From assembly GCA_964476625.1 (NCBI GenBank), contig CAYZBJ010000008.1:1-64000 (forward strand): 64,000 nt of DNA. Reading direction: 5' to 3'. Position numbers and translations under genes: made by a program. This DNA comes from JAMLIN01 sp964476625. GTDB lineage: Bacteria > Pseudomonadota > Gammaproteobacteria > Burkholderiales > Burkholderiaceae_E. Below, in pieces: positions 44,489 to 53,197 of this stretch. The notes under the pieces are model-generated. The model was given only the letters and a program-made list of their open reading frames with translations, did not search any database and was not told the origin of the DNA. Position 1 is the first letter of the stretch. Every line of letters begins with the position of its first letter.

Positions 44489-45313
44489 ATGAGTACGCAA
44501 GACCAGGCCGGCACCGGGCGCATGCCGGTCTTCTACATTCCGCACGGTGCCGGACCATGCTTCTTCATGGACTGGAATCCACCCGATGCCTGGGACGGCA
44601 TGGCCGGCTTCCTGCGCGGTATTGCCGCCACCTTGCCGGCGCGACCCAGCGCGATCTTGCTCGTCTCGGGCCACTGGTTGGCGCCGCAATTCAGCCTCAC
44701 GGGCCACGCCCGCCCGCCGCTTGTCTTCGACTACTACGGCTTTCCGGCGCATACCTACGAACTGACCTATCCGGCGCCGGGCGACCCCGAACTCGCCGGT
44801 CAGGTCGCGGCGCGCCTGGCCAAGGCGGGCATGTCGGCCGACGTGGACGCGGAGCGCGGGTTCGACCATGGCGTCTTCATCCCCTTGAAGCTGATGTTCC
44901 CAGGCGCAGACATCCCGGTGGTCCAGTTGTCGCTGCATCGCGACCTCGATCCAGTCGCGCATCTCGAGGCCGGCCGGACGCTGGCCGAGCTGCGCGATGC
45001 CGGCGTACTCGTGGTCGGCAGCGGCATGAGCTTCCACAATATGCGCGGCTACGGCGATCCGCGCTACACGCCCTTGTCGGCCCGTTTCGACGATTGGCTG
45101 ACCGACGCCATCGAGGGCCTTGCGGCGCGACGTGGCGAGCTCCTGCGAGACTGGTCCATGGCACCGCATGCGCGCGACTGCCATCCACCGGGCGCCGAGG
45201 AGCACTTCTTGCCCCTGCTGGTGGCCGCGGGCGCCGCGGGCGATGCACAGGGGCGCAAGGTTTATTCGGAACAGGTGATGGGAACGATCATCTCGGGCTT
45301 TCGTTTCGACTGA
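44489..45313 (+). CDS. Extradiol dioxygenase, DODA (YgiD/LigB-like) family
   Basis: A 274-residue class III extradiol ring-cleavage dioxygenase of the 4,5-DOPA dioxygenase type. Zinc/iron-binding histidines appear in YIPHGAGP, SGHWLAP and GFDHGVFIPL, and a late HPPGAEEHFLPLL carries further conserved histidines. In bacteria the in vivo substrate is generally unknown. GAGG lies ten nt before the ATG. It precedes a cytochrome b561 gene by 47 nt on the same strand, probably an operon, and is divergent from alkB. Confidence 0.9.
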   Translation: MSTQDQAGTGRMPVFYIPHGAGPCFFMDWNPPDAWDGMAGFLRGIAATLPARPSAILLVSGHWLAPQFSLTGHARPPLVFDYYGFPAHTYELTYPAPGDPELAGQVAARLAKAGMSADVDAERGFDHGVFIPLKLMFPGADIPVVQLSLHRDLDPVAHLEAGRTLAELRDAGVLVVGSGMSFHNMRGYGDPRYTPLSARFDDWLTDAIEGLAARRGELLRDWSMAPHARDCHPPGAEEHFLPLLVAAGAAGDAQGRKVYSEQVMGTIISGFRFD

Positions 45314-45360
45314 CGGCGAGCGCAAGCGCAATCGCGAGACACGGACAAGGAGAATTCCGC

Positions 45361-45882
45361 ATGAACGGCAATGGGCAGGAACGATACGACTCGATCTCGA
45401 GGGCATTCCACTGGGGCATGGCGTTCCTGATCGCCTGGCAGTTGCTGAAGGTCTTCGATCGCATCGAGGATGGCGAGCACTGGGTGGGGCAGACGCTGGT
45501 GCCCGCGCACGTATCGGTCGGCGCCTTGCTGCTGGTACTCGTGGTACTGCGCATCGTCTGGGCCGTGCGGCAGAAGGACCAGCGCCCAGCTCCGGATCCG
45601 ACGATGGCCCGGGCGGTCAGGGCCGGGCACTTGCTGCTCTATGCCGCCATGGTCCTGATGCCGGTCACCGGCATGCTTTACCTGGTCGGCAACGGCCATG
45701 GCCTCGGAGTCTTCGGCATGGAGCTGATCGCCGAGGGCGACGAGATCGCCTGGATGGCGACCCTGGGCAGCCTCCATTCGCCGATCGCCTGGACCCTGCT
45801 CGCGATGATCGTCGGCCACGTCGGCATCGCCCTTTACCACCACTTCGTCAGGAAGGATGGCGTACTGCAGCGCATGGCCTAA
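45361..45882 (+). CDS. Cytochrome b561 family membrane protein
   Basis: A 173-residue four-helix inner-membrane cytochrome. Heme-ligand histidines are likely H17 (SRAFHWGMAF), those in VPAHVSVGALL and RAGHLLLYAAM, and H140 or H151 in SLHSPIAW and IVGHVGIALYHHF. Members move electrons between quinone and periplasmic or membrane partners, or detoxify superoxide (CybB). AAGGAG precedes the ATG. Its stop overlaps the convergent suhB stop by three nt. Confidence 0.88.
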   Translation: MNGNGQERYDSISRAFHWGMAFLIAWQLLKVFDRIEDGEHWVGQTLVPAHVSVGALLLVLVVLRIVWAVRQKDQRPAPDPTMARAVRAGHLLLYAAMVLMPVTGMLYLVGNGHGLGVFGMELIAEGDEIAWMATLGSLHSPIAWTLLAMIVGHVGIALYHHFVRKDGVLQRMA

Positions 45883-46700
45883 GCCTCCGGCGTGGGCAGC
45901 CTGGCGCTGGCGATGAGCTGGATGAGGGCGGCGAACACCTTTGGGTTGCCCGCGACGATACGTTGGCCGAACAGGTAGTTCGAGTTGCCCTCGAAATCCC
46001 CGACGAGGCCGCCGGCCTCGCTCACGAGCAGGCTGGCGGCGGCGACATCCCAGGGGCTCAGGCCGAGTTCGAAGAAGCCGTCATAGCGACCACAGGCGGC
46101 GTAGGCGAGGTCGAGCGACGCGGCGCCCGGCCGGCGCACGCCCGCGGTGCGCTCGATCAGCAGCCGAAACAGCGGCAGGTAGTCATCGAGGTTGTCGAGC
46201 CGGCTCTGGGGAAAGCCGGTGCCGATCAGTGACTGGTCGAGCCGCGTGCGGTTCGACACGCGGATCCGGCGATTGTTCAGGAAGGCGCCACGGCCGCGGG
46301 TCGCGGTGAAGAGTTCGTCGCGGTTCGGATCGTAGACCAGGCCCTGGGTGACCACGCCGCGCTGGGCGAGCGCGATCGAGATCGCGTACTGTGGCATGCC
46401 ATGGATGAAGTTGGTCGTGCCATCGAGCGGATCGATGATCCAGATGTGCTCGGCCTGCTCGATCGACCCGCCTTGCTGGCCGGCGGAATGCCCGGACTCC
46501 TCTGCTAAGATGGCGTGGCCCGGGTACGCCCCGCGCAGGGTCTCGATGATCGCCGCCTCCGCCGCCTGGTCGACTTCGGTCACGAAGTCGTTGCGCTGCT
46601 TGCGCGCGATCTTGATCGTCTCAAGGTCGAGCGCGGCGCGATTGATGATCCGGGCGGCGCGGCGCGCGGCCTGGATCGCGATATTGAGCATCGGGTGCAT
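45879..46700 (-). CDS. suhB: Inositol-1-monophosphatase SuhB
   Basis: A magnesium-dependent inositol monophosphatase-fold protein of 273 residues that also acts in rRNA antitermination in E. coli. Metal motifs are AEESG near residue 66, WIIDPLDGTTNF near 83, and WDVAAASLLVSEAGG near 213. The start at the ATG before HPMLNIA matches the family. It is divergent from trmJ with 51 nt between starts, the arrangement found in E. coli and many relatives. Confidence 0.95.
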   Translation of the reverse strand: MHPMLNIAIQAARRAARIINRAALDLETIKIARKQRNDFVTEVDQAAEAAIIETLRGAYPGHAILAEESGHSAGQQGGSIEQAEHIWIIDPLDGTTNFIHGMPQYAISIALAQRGVVTQGLVYDPNRDELFTATRGRGAFLNNRRIRVSNRTRLDQSLIGTGFPQSRLDNLDDYLPLFRLLIERTAGVRRPGAASLDLAYAACGRYDGFFELGLSPWDVAAASLLVSEAGGLVGDFEGNSNYLFGQRIVAGNPKVFAALIQLIASARLPTPEA

Positions 46701-46751
46701 GGGCTTCGGGCAAGTCCAAACAGGCAATTCTAAGGTATCGCTTCGACGACC

Positions 46752-47552
46752 ATGAATCCGGTCCCTGTCGCGCCTGCCGGGCGCGTCGATTTCATCCTCG
46801 TCGAACCGAGCCATCCGGGCAATGTCGGCGCCGCTGCCCGTGCAATCCGTGTCATGGGTTTCTCGCGACTCGTCGTGGTGGCGCCGCGCGACGCCGGGAT
46901 CCTTGCGCACCCGCAGGCCATCGCCCTGGCGAGCGGCGCCGACGACGTCCTCGCCGTCGCCCGGGTCTGCGATAGCCTGGAAGCGGCGCTCGCCGACGTT
47001 ACCCTCGCGCTCGGCCTGAGCGCATCCGGCCGGGAGTTCGGCCCGCCGCCGATGCTGCCGCGCCCCGCCTGCGAGGAGCTCGCCGGCGAGCTCGATGCGA
47101 GCGCGCGGACGCGCGTCGCCCTGGTGTTCGGCACCGAGCGCACCGGGCTGTCGATCGGGCAGTTGCAGCTATGCCAGCGGCTGTGCGCCATTCCCGGCGC
47201 CGGCGACTATCGTTCGCTGAATCTCGCCCAGGCGGTCCAGGTGATGGCCTTCGTGATGAGCGAAGCGCTCCAGGCCGACGCCGCGCAGGGCCGGGCCAGT
47301 GTCGTTGGCCCGGAACGGGCGCCCGGCACCCCCGAGGGCGAACCGGCCAACGGCGCCCAGGTCGAGGCCATGTACGCCCACCTGGAGCGCGCCCTGGTCG
47401 GAATCGGCTTCCTCGATCCGGCTCATCCGAAGAAGCTCATGCCGCGCCTGCGCCGCTTGTTCGGCCGGACCCGGCTCGGCGTCGAGGAAGTCGACCTGCT
47501 GCGCGGCATCTGTACGAAAATCGAACGAAGTATCGGCAAGGACGATAAATGA
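46752..47552 (+). CDS. trmJ: tRNA (cytidine/uridine-2'-O-)-methyltransferase TrmJ
   Basis: A SPOUT-class enzyme that 2'-O-methylates position 32 of several tRNAs using SAM. 266 residues: FILVEPSHPGNVGAAARAI at the N-terminus, VFGTERTGLS and the knot motif YRSLNLAQAVQVMAF. The C-terminal extension (about 200-266) is the usual TrmJ dimer domain. The ATGA overlap with the next gene makes prpF translation dependent on trmJ, an unusual pairing. Confidence 0.94.
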   Translation: MNPVPVAPAGRVDFILVEPSHPGNVGAAARAIRVMGFSRLVVVAPRDAGILAHPQAIALASGADDVLAVARVCDSLEAALADVTLALGLSASGREFGPPPMLPRPACEELAGELDASARTRVALVFGTERTGLSIGQLQLCQRLCAIPGAGDYRSLNLAQAVQVMAFVMSEALQADAAQGRASVVGPERAPGTPEGEPANGAQVEAMYAHLERALVGIGFLDPAHPKKLMPRLRRLFGRTRLGVEEVDLLRGICTKIERSIGKDDK

Positions 47553-48703
47553 AGCAGCAACGGATCCCCGCCGTCTATATGCGGGGAGGCACCAGCAAGG
47601 GCGTGTTCTTCCATGAGCGCGACCTGCCAAGGTCCGCCGGCGAGCGGGATACGCTGCTGGCCCGGGTGGTCGGCAGCCCCGATCCGTACCGCCGGCATAT
47701 CGACGGCATGGGCGGTGCGACCTCGAGCACGAGCAAGGTCGTGCTCATCGCGCCCTCCCGGCGCGACGATTGCGATGTCGACTACACCTTCGGCGCGGTT
47801 GCGATCGACCAGGCCCTGGTCGACTACAGCGGCAACTGCGGCAACCTGTCGGCGGCGGTCGGCCCCTTCGCTATCAGTGAAGGCCTGGTGCCGGCCCGTG
47901 AAGGCGAAACGAGGGTGCGGATCTGGCAACGCAACCTCGGACAGCGGATCGATGCGATCGTGCCGGTGCGCGGCGGCGAGGTGCTCGAGACCGGCGGCTT
48001 CCAGGAGGACGGCGTGCCGTTCCCCGGCGCCGAGATCCGGCTCGAGTATCACGAGCCCGAGCCGGTGCCCGGCTCGCCGGCGCTGTTGCCGACGGGCAAT
48101 CCGCAAGACCTGCTGGAGGTGCCCGGTATCGGCAAGCTGGCGGTGACGATGATCACCGCTGGCAATCCGACGGTTTTCTTCCGGGCCGACGCGCTCGGCC
48201 TGAGCGGCAGGGAGCTGCCCGAGGAGATCGACCGGGACCGGCGCCTGCTCGAGCGACTCGAGGCGATCCGCGCCCACGCCTCGGTGGCGATGGGTCTGGC
48301 CGATACGCCGCCGGAGGCAAGTCGGCTGCGCCCGGCGACCCCGAAGGTCTCCTGGCTGGCGAAGCCGGCGACCTATCGCAGCAGCGCCGGGGTCGAGGTC
48401 GCCGCCGATCGCATCGACGTACTCGCCCGCATCATGTCGATGGGGCGCCTGCATCATGCGTATACCGGCACCGGATCGATCGCACTGGCAGCGGCATCGG
48501 CCTTGCCCGGCAGCCTCGCCAACGAGATCGCCCGCACCCTGCCGGGCGTGGCGACGCGCATCGGGCATGTCTCGGGCGTGCTCGCTGTGGGCGCCGAGGT
48601 GGTCTGCGACAATGGCGCCTGGCGGATGGACCGGGCGCTCATGTCGCGCAGCGCCCGACGCCTGATGAGCGGCTGGGTACACGTGCCCCGGCAAGGGGCT
48701 TGA
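47549..48703 (+). CDS. prpF: PrpF-family 2-methylaconitate isomerase
   Basis: A 384-residue double diaminopimelate-epimerase-fold protein. It opens with the diagnostic RIPAVYMRGGTSKGVFF and contains the catalytic-region motifs GGATSSTSKV and DYSGNCGNLSAAVG. In the 2-methylcitrate cycle PrpF isomerises the AcnD product so that propionate carbon can enter metabolism. No prpB, prpC or acnD is in the window, so the name rests on family only. Paralogues act on other tricarboxylic acids. The start overlaps the trmJ stop (ATGA). Confidence 0.83.
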   Translation: MKQQRIPAVYMRGGTSKGVFFHERDLPRSAGERDTLLARVVGSPDPYRRHIDGMGGATSSTSKVVLIAPSRRDDCDVDYTFGAVAIDQALVDYSGNCGNLSAAVGPFAISEGLVPAREGETRVRIWQRNLGQRIDAIVPVRGGEVLETGGFQEDGVPFPGAEIRLEYHEPEPVPGSPALLPTGNPQDLLEVPGIGKLAVTMITAGNPTVFFRADALGLSGRELPEEIDRDRRLLERLEAIRAHASVAMGLADTPPEASRLRPATPKVSWLAKPATYRSSAGVEVAADRIDVLARIMSMGRLHHAYTGTGSIALAAASALPGSLANEIARTLPGVATRIGHVSGVLAVGAEVVCDNGAWRMDRALMSRSARRLMSGWVHVPRQGA

Positions 48704-48712
48704 GGCTCCGCC

Positions 48713-48754
48713 TACACTGCAAACGACTAGTGCGCCACCGGCCGGGCCGGTGGC
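48713..48754 (+). promoter_or_regulatory. -10 element and leader hairpin before cysE
   Basis: TACACT at 48713-48718 could be the cysE -10. It is followed by a ten-pair GC hairpin (48734-48754, GCCACCGGCC-G-GGCCGGTGGC), then the ribosome-binding site AGAGGGAG and the ATG. The hairpin may end the prpF transcript or shape the cysE leader; no T-run follows it. Confidence 0.35.
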
Positions 48755-48773
48755 CGCAGAGGGAGAACTGACG

Positions 48774-49514
48774 ATGTTCGAGCGCATCCGCGAAGACATG
48801 GCGGCGGTCCGCGAGCGGGATCCGGCCGCGCGTTCCTCGCTCGAGGTGCTGCTGTGCTATCCGGGTATCCATGCGCTCGTCCTGCACCGGGTCGGCCATG
48901 CACTGTGGATCAACCGCTTCCGGACCCTCGGTCGCTGGGTCTCGCACCTGTCGCGCTGGCTGACCGGGATCGAGATCCACCCGGCGGCGCGGGTCGGCCG
49001 GCGCGTCTTCATCGACCACGGCACGGGCGTCGTGATCGGCGAGACCGCCGAGGTTGGCGACGACTGCACCATCTACCAGGGCGTCACCCTCGGGGGGACC
49101 TCGCTCAATGGCGGCAAGCGCCATCCGACCCTGGGAGCCCGGGTGGTGGTCGGCGCCGGCGCCAAGGTGCTGGGACCCTTCGCCATCGGCGAGGACGCCA
49201 ACATCGGTTCGAACTCGGTGGTGCTCAAGTCGATACCGGCCGGCGCGACCGCGGTCGGCATCCCGGCGCGGATCATCACGCCCGACGCGGATCACCACGC
49301 CGAAGCGCAGGCCGCGCACCCGTTCGCCGCCTATGCGGTCACCCGCGGCGGGGACGATCCGCTGTCGACCGCGCTGCACCGGCTGATCGACCATGTCGCG
49401 GCACAGGACCGCCGGATCGAGGAGATGCAGGCCGAGCTGAAACGCATGGGCATCCGCCTCGAGAAGGACTGCGAGCCGCTCGACGCGACCGACCTGAACC
49501 GTCTGGTCGAGTAG
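48774..49514 (+). CDS. cysE: Serine O-acetyltransferase
   Basis: Makes O-acetylserine, the acceptor for sulfide in cysteine synthesis. 246 residues with the SATase N-terminal helices (HALVLHRVGHALW) and a left-handed beta-helix of hexapeptides carrying IDHGTGVVIGETAEVGDD, YQGVTLGG and KRHPTLG. The short-form C-terminus (IEEMQAELKRMGIRLEKD) differs from E. coli CysE, and is like the EpsC/short SAT branch. AGAGGGAG precedes the ATG. Confidence 0.93.
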   Translation: MFERIREDMAAVRERDPAARSSLEVLLCYPGIHALVLHRVGHALWINRFRTLGRWVSHLSRWLTGIEIHPAARVGRRVFIDHGTGVVIGETAEVGDDCTIYQGVTLGGTSLNGGKRHPTLGARVVVGAGAKVLGPFAIGEDANIGSNSVVLKSIPAGATAVGIPARIITPDADHHAEAQAAHPFAAYAVTRGGDDPLSTALHRLIDHVAAQDRRIEEMQAELKRMGIRLEKDCEPLDATDLNRLVE

Positions 49515-49526
49515 GGCGTTCGGCCG

Positions 49527-50321
49527 CTACCAGTCCCCCAGTCGGGTCCAGCCGGCGACGTCGATCCGCAGGAAGCCGCCGCGGCGAGGCGCCAGGGTCC
49601 AGTCGGGCAGGACCCAGCGCTCGCGCTCGCGACCCTGGTGCTGCCAGCGGTGCACCGCGGGTCGATGGGTATGGCCGTGGACCAGCAGGCCGGCATCGAG
49701 CGCATCCATCAGCGCGTCGACCGCGACGGGGTTCACGTCCATCAGGAACTCGGCCTTGGCCTGCTTGCTCGCCTCGCTGGCGCTGCGATAGCCGCGGGCG
49801 ATGCGCTCGCGCTCGTCGACCGAATGAGCGAGGAAGGCGTCCTGCCAGGCGGGATCCCGGCTCGTCGCCCGAAAGCGCTGGTACTCGATGTCATCGGTGC
49901 ACAGCGCGTCACCGTGGCAGACGGCGATACGCCGGCCGAAGACCTCGATGACGAGTGGTTCGTCGCACAGCTCGAAGCCGGCTCGCCGGGGGTAGGTCGC
50001 GACCTGCGCCGCCGCGGGCTGGCGCCCGAGCAGGAAATCCCGGTTGCCCCTGAGCACCCGGGTCCGGACGCCGTCGTCCGCAAGCCGGGAGAGGGCGACC
50101 GCGAGCGCCTGCGCGGCCGGGTCGGCGCTGTCGTCGCCGATCCATGCCTCGAAGAGGTCACCGAGCAGGAAGAGATCGGTCACCCCCTCGATGGCGGCCT
50201 CGAGCGCGGCGAGGAAGCGCTCGGTGAGCGCGGGCTCATGCGCGCCCAGGTGCATGTCGGAGGCGAACAGCGCGCACTGCGCGCCGTCGATCCGGATCGA
50301 TGGCGGTGGCTCAGCCGCCAA
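49527..50321 (-). CDS. lpxH: UDP-2,3-diacylglucosamine diphosphatase
   Basis: A calcineurin-like metallophosphoesterase that makes lipid X in lipid A synthesis. 264 residues with FASDMHLGA, LLGDLFEAW, GNRDFLLG, CHGDALCTDD and HGHTHRP, the complete metal-ligand series. No ATG precedes the first motif; a TTG at 50319-50321 that overlaps the end of the PPIase gene is the best start, so the N-terminus is uncertain by a few residues. Coupling with the PPIase gene, as seen in many gammaproteobacteria, is likely. Confidence 0.93.
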   Translation of the reverse strand: MAAEPPPSIRIDGAQCALFASDMHLGAHEPALTERFLAALEAAIEGVTDLFLLGDLFEAWIGDDSADPAAQALAVALSRLADDGVRTRVLRGNRDFLLGRQPAAAQVATYPRRAGFELCDEPLVIEVFGRRIAVCHGDALCTDDIEYQRFRATSRDPAWQDAFLAHSVDERERIARGYRSASEASKQAKAEFLMDVNPVAVDALMDALDAGLLVHGHTHRPAVHRWQHQGRERERWVLPDWTLAPRRGGFLRIDVAGWTRLGDW

Positions 50322-50904
50322 CCCTGATCACCGATTCGATCAGCACCGGCGTCTTCGGCACGTCCTGGAAGGGGCCGAGGGTGCTCGTCGGGACCTTGCG
50401 GATCTTGTCGACCACATCCATGCCGTCGACGACCTTGCCGAACACCGTGTAGCCATGGCCGTCATGGCCGGGGTAGTTGAGCGAGTCGTTGTCGACCACG
50501 TTGATGTAGAACTGGGCGGTAGCCGAGTTCGGATCGCCGGTGCGGGCCATCGCGATCGTGCCGCGGTCGTTCTTCAGGCCGTTCTTCGACTCGATCTCGA
50601 TCGGCGCGCGCGTCTTGCGGGTCTGCAGGTTGCCTTCGTAGAAGTCTTCGCCGAAGCCGCCGCCCTGGATCATGAAGCCGCTGATCACCCGGTGGAACAC
50701 GGTGCCGGCGTAGTGGTTGTCCTCGACGTACTGCAGGAAGTTGGCCACCGACTTGGGCGCCTTGTCCGGATACAGTTCGACGACGATCTCGCCTTCGGAG
50801 GTCTTGATCAGCACTTGCGGGTTCGACGCGGCCGAAGCGCCGTCAGGGGCGATCGCCAGTCCGAGGGCAAAGGCGCAGATCGCGGGGATTTTCTTGAGCA
50901 GCAT
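50311..50904 (-). CDS. Periplasmic cyclophilin-type peptidyl-prolyl isomerase
   Basis: A 197-residue PpiA/PpiB-like cyclophilin with an N-terminal signal peptide (MLLKKIPAICAFALGLAIA, cleaved after ASA near residue 25), so periplasmic. Cyclophilin motifs: NFLQYVEDNHYAGTVFHRVI, FMIQGGGF, GTIAMARTGDPNSATAQFYIN and GYTVFGKVV. It speeds proline isomerisation during outer-membrane and periplasmic protein folding. It overlaps lpxH by 11 nt and follows the TPR gene by 30 nt on the same strand. Confidence 0.93.
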   Translation of the reverse strand: MLLKKIPAICAFALGLAIAPDGASAASNPQVLIKTSEGEIVVELYPDKAPKSVANFLQYVEDNHYAGTVFHRVISGFMIQGGGFGEDFYEGNLQTRKTRAPIEIESKNGLKNDRGTIAMARTGDPNSATAQFYINVVDNDSLNYPGHDGHGYTVFGKVVDGMDVVDKIRKVPTSTLGPFQDVPKTPVLIESVIRVGG

Positions 50905-50934
50905 TGAAACTCCATCGTCGTGTCGTACGGTTGG

Positions 50935-51575
50935 TCATTGTCCGGCCGGTGGCTTGCGCTCGGCCTCGGGGGTGGTGCGCCGGATCAGCTCGTCGGTCAG
51001 TTCGAGCTTGCGTGACGCGGTGGCAGTGGTGCTGGCGCTGCGCGCCGCGAGATCGTACTCGCGCCGCGCAAGGCGCAGCAGCACGTCGCCGAGGTTCTCG
51101 TGGGCGAGGGCGTAGGAAGGCTGCGCGCGGGTCGCCTGCTCGAGCGTGGCNNNNNNNNNNCGTCGCGACCAGCGTAGAGCACCGCGAGGTTGTTGTAGGG
51201 CTCGGCGAGCTCCGGATAGTCCCGGGTGAGGGCTTCGAATGTGGCGATGGCGTCGTCGTCGCGGCCGAGCCGGCTCTGCGCGACGCCGGCCAGGAAGGCG
51301 ATCTCGACCCGTCGGGGGTGTCGATCGCCCGCCTTGGCGGCTTCGGCGATCGCGGCCTCGTAGCTGCCCTCGTTGATCAGTCGCTGGATCTGCTCGACCG
51401 CCGTCGCCGCGAGGCGAGGGTCGGACAGGTGGTCGGGAGCCTGGGGGCGCTCGAGTTGCGGCGGCGGCAGGGTCTGGGCCGCAGACGGCGCAGCCAACAC
51501 CAGCAGCCAGAGCGCGCCGATGAGCCCGGCTCGGGCCGAGAGGGGCAGACGGCCCGATGCTATACTCGATCGCAT
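50935..51575 (-). CDS. TPR-repeat periplasmic protein (gap inside)
   Basis: About 210 residues with a signal peptide (LIGALWLLVLAAPSAAQ) and several TPR-like helices: AAIAEAAKAGDRHPRRVEIAF, AIATFEALTRDYPELAEPYNNLAVLY, then ATLEQATRAQPSYALAHENL. Ten N at 51151-51160 separate the second and third repeats and shift the frame; about eight to ten residues appear to be missing. The C-terminal half (DVLLRLARREYDLAARSAS) matches proteins often found upstream of the PPIase-lpxH pair. The exact role is unknown; a cell-envelope scaffold is a reasonable guess. Confidence 0.8.
51151..51160. other. Scaffold gap inside the TPR gene
   Basis: Ten N. Coding resumes in a different phase on each side, so the true gap is not ten nt. 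No inverted copy flanks this gap. Confidence 0.85.
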
Positions 51576-51712
51576 GGCGGCATTCTAGCAATCGCCATGC
51601 GAATCCATGTGCACCGGTGCGGCGCGCCGGCCAACCCGATCCCCGCGACCGACCACGCTGCGGCCCCTGCGAGGCGCGGGACCGGGTGGCGCGGCGCCAG
51701 CCGGAATTCGCG

Positions 51713-51718
51713 TACGAT
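51713..51718 (+). promoter_or_regulatory. -10 element TACGAT, cysS promoter
   Basis: GCGTACGAT lies 35 nt before the cysS ATG in the 178-nt divergent space shared with the TPR gene. No -35 is evident. Confidence 0.25.
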
Positions 51719-51753
51719 GCGCCGCTGATCCGGCCACCCGCGATTTCTCCCCG

Positions 51754-53172
51754 ATGCTGCGAATCCACAATTCCGAATCCCGCCGCAAGGAAGCGTTCGA
51801 GCCGATCGAACCCGGCCGGGTCCGCATGTACGTCTGCGGCATGACGGTGTACGACTACTGCCATGTCGGCCACGCCCGGGTCCTGGTCGTCTTCGACATG
51901 ATCCAGCGCTGGTTGCGGGCGAGCGGCTACGACGTGCGCTATGTGCGCAACATCACCGACATCGACGACAAGATCATCCGCCGGGCGGTCGAGAACCGGG
52001 AGCCGATCCGTTCGCTGACCGACCGCTTCATCGCGGCCATGCACGAGGACGAGGCCGCGCTCGGCGTCGAGCGGCCCGACTTCGAGCCGCGGGCGACCGA
52101 CCATGTGCCGCAGATGCTGGCGATGATCGACCGCCTGCGCGAGAACGATCTCGCCTACCAGGCCGACAACGGCGACGTGAACTTCGCGGTGCGGCGCTTT
52201 CCTCGCTACGGCCGGCTCTCGGGCAAGTCGCTCGACGACCTGCGCGCCGGCGAGCGGGTGGCGATCGACGCCGGCAAGCAGGACCCGCTCGATTTCGTGC
52301 TCTGGAAGGCGGCCAAGGCCGATGAACCCCCCGACGCGACCTGGCCGTCGACGCTCGGCCCCGGGCGGCCGGGCTGGCATATCGAATGCTCGGCGATGGC
52401 CACCGCGTTGCTGGGCGAGACGCTCGACATCCATGGCGGCGGCGCCGACCTGCAGTTCCCGCACCACGAGAACGAGATCGCGCAAAGCGAAGGCGCGCAT
52501 TTCCATGGGCGCGAGGGGCGCTTCGTCAACTACTGGATCCACAACGGCTTCGTGCGGATCGACAACGAGAAGATGTCGAAGTCGCTCGGCAACTTCTTCA
52601 CGGTGCGCGATGTCCTGCGCCGCTTCGATCCCGAGGTGCTGCGCCTGTTCATCCTGCGGGCGCACTATCGCAGTCCGCTCAACTACTCCGATGGGCATCT
52701 CGAGGATGCGCGCGCTTCGCTGCTGCGCCTCTACAATGCCCTCGACCAGCAGGGCGGGGCGAATGCCGAGGCCGGCGCGCACGCATCGGTCGACGGCTTC
52801 GTCGAGCGCTTTCGCGAGGCGATGGACGACGACTTCAACACGCCGGTGGCGATCGCGGTGCTCTTCGACATGGCGGCCGAGCTCAACCGCCAGCCCGATG
52901 CCGCGCTCGAGCAGGCGCTGCGCAGGCTGGCCGGGCATCTCGGCCTGCTCGGGCGCGATCCCCACGAGGCGCGGCAATCGGGGCTGCGCGGCGGCGATGC
53001 CAACGCGGCCGATGCGCCGGACGACGCGGCGATCACCGCCGCCATCGCCGAGCGCGCCGCCGCCAAGAAGGCGCGCGACTTCGCGCTCGCCGACCGGATT
53101 CGCGCCGATCTCGCGCAGCAGGTCGTCGAGCTCGAGGAGTCGGCCGGCGGCACCACATGGCGGCGCCAATGA
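51754..53172 (+). CDS. cysS: Cysteinyl-tRNA synthetase
   Basis: Charges tRNA-Cys. A class I enzyme of 472 residues. The HIGH-type signature is CHVGHARV, with a zinc cysteine in YVCGMTVYD, further zinc ligands in WHIECSAM and HHENE, and KMSKSLGN near residue 270. The C-terminal DALR-like helical domain ends in ESAGGTTWRR. The ATG before LRIHNS fits the family. It is divergent from the TPR-PPIase-lpxH operon, the classical gammaproteobacterial arrangement. Confidence 0.97.
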   Translation: MLRIHNSESRRKEAFEPIEPGRVRMYVCGMTVYDYCHVGHARVLVVFDMIQRWLRASGYDVRYVRNITDIDDKIIRRAVENREPIRSLTDRFIAAMHEDEAALGVERPDFEPRATDHVPQMLAMIDRLRENDLAYQADNGDVNFAVRRFPRYGRLSGKSLDDLRAGERVAIDAGKQDPLDFVLWKAAKADEPPDATWPSTLGPGRPGWHIECSAMATALLGETLDIHGGGADLQFPHHENEIAQSEGAHFHGREGRFVNYWIHNGFVRIDNEKMSKSLGNFFTVRDVLRRFDPEVLRLFILRAHYRSPLNYSDGHLEDARASLLRLYNALDQQGGANAEAGAHASVDGFVERFREAMDDDFNTPVAIAVLFDMAAELNRQPDAALEQALRRLAGHLGLLGRDPHEARQSGLRGGDANAADAPDDAAITAAIAERAAAKKARDFALADRIRADLAQQVVELEESAGGTTWRRQ

Positions 53173-53197
53173 TCGCCGGCGACGCCGGGCCGCTGCG

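Noticed and set aside
51560..51591. Plus-strand TATACT followed by a tiny ATG frame near the TPR gene start
   Set aside because: The frame ends after five codons and the element overlaps the TPR coding start on the other strand; the cysS promoter is more likely nearer its gene.
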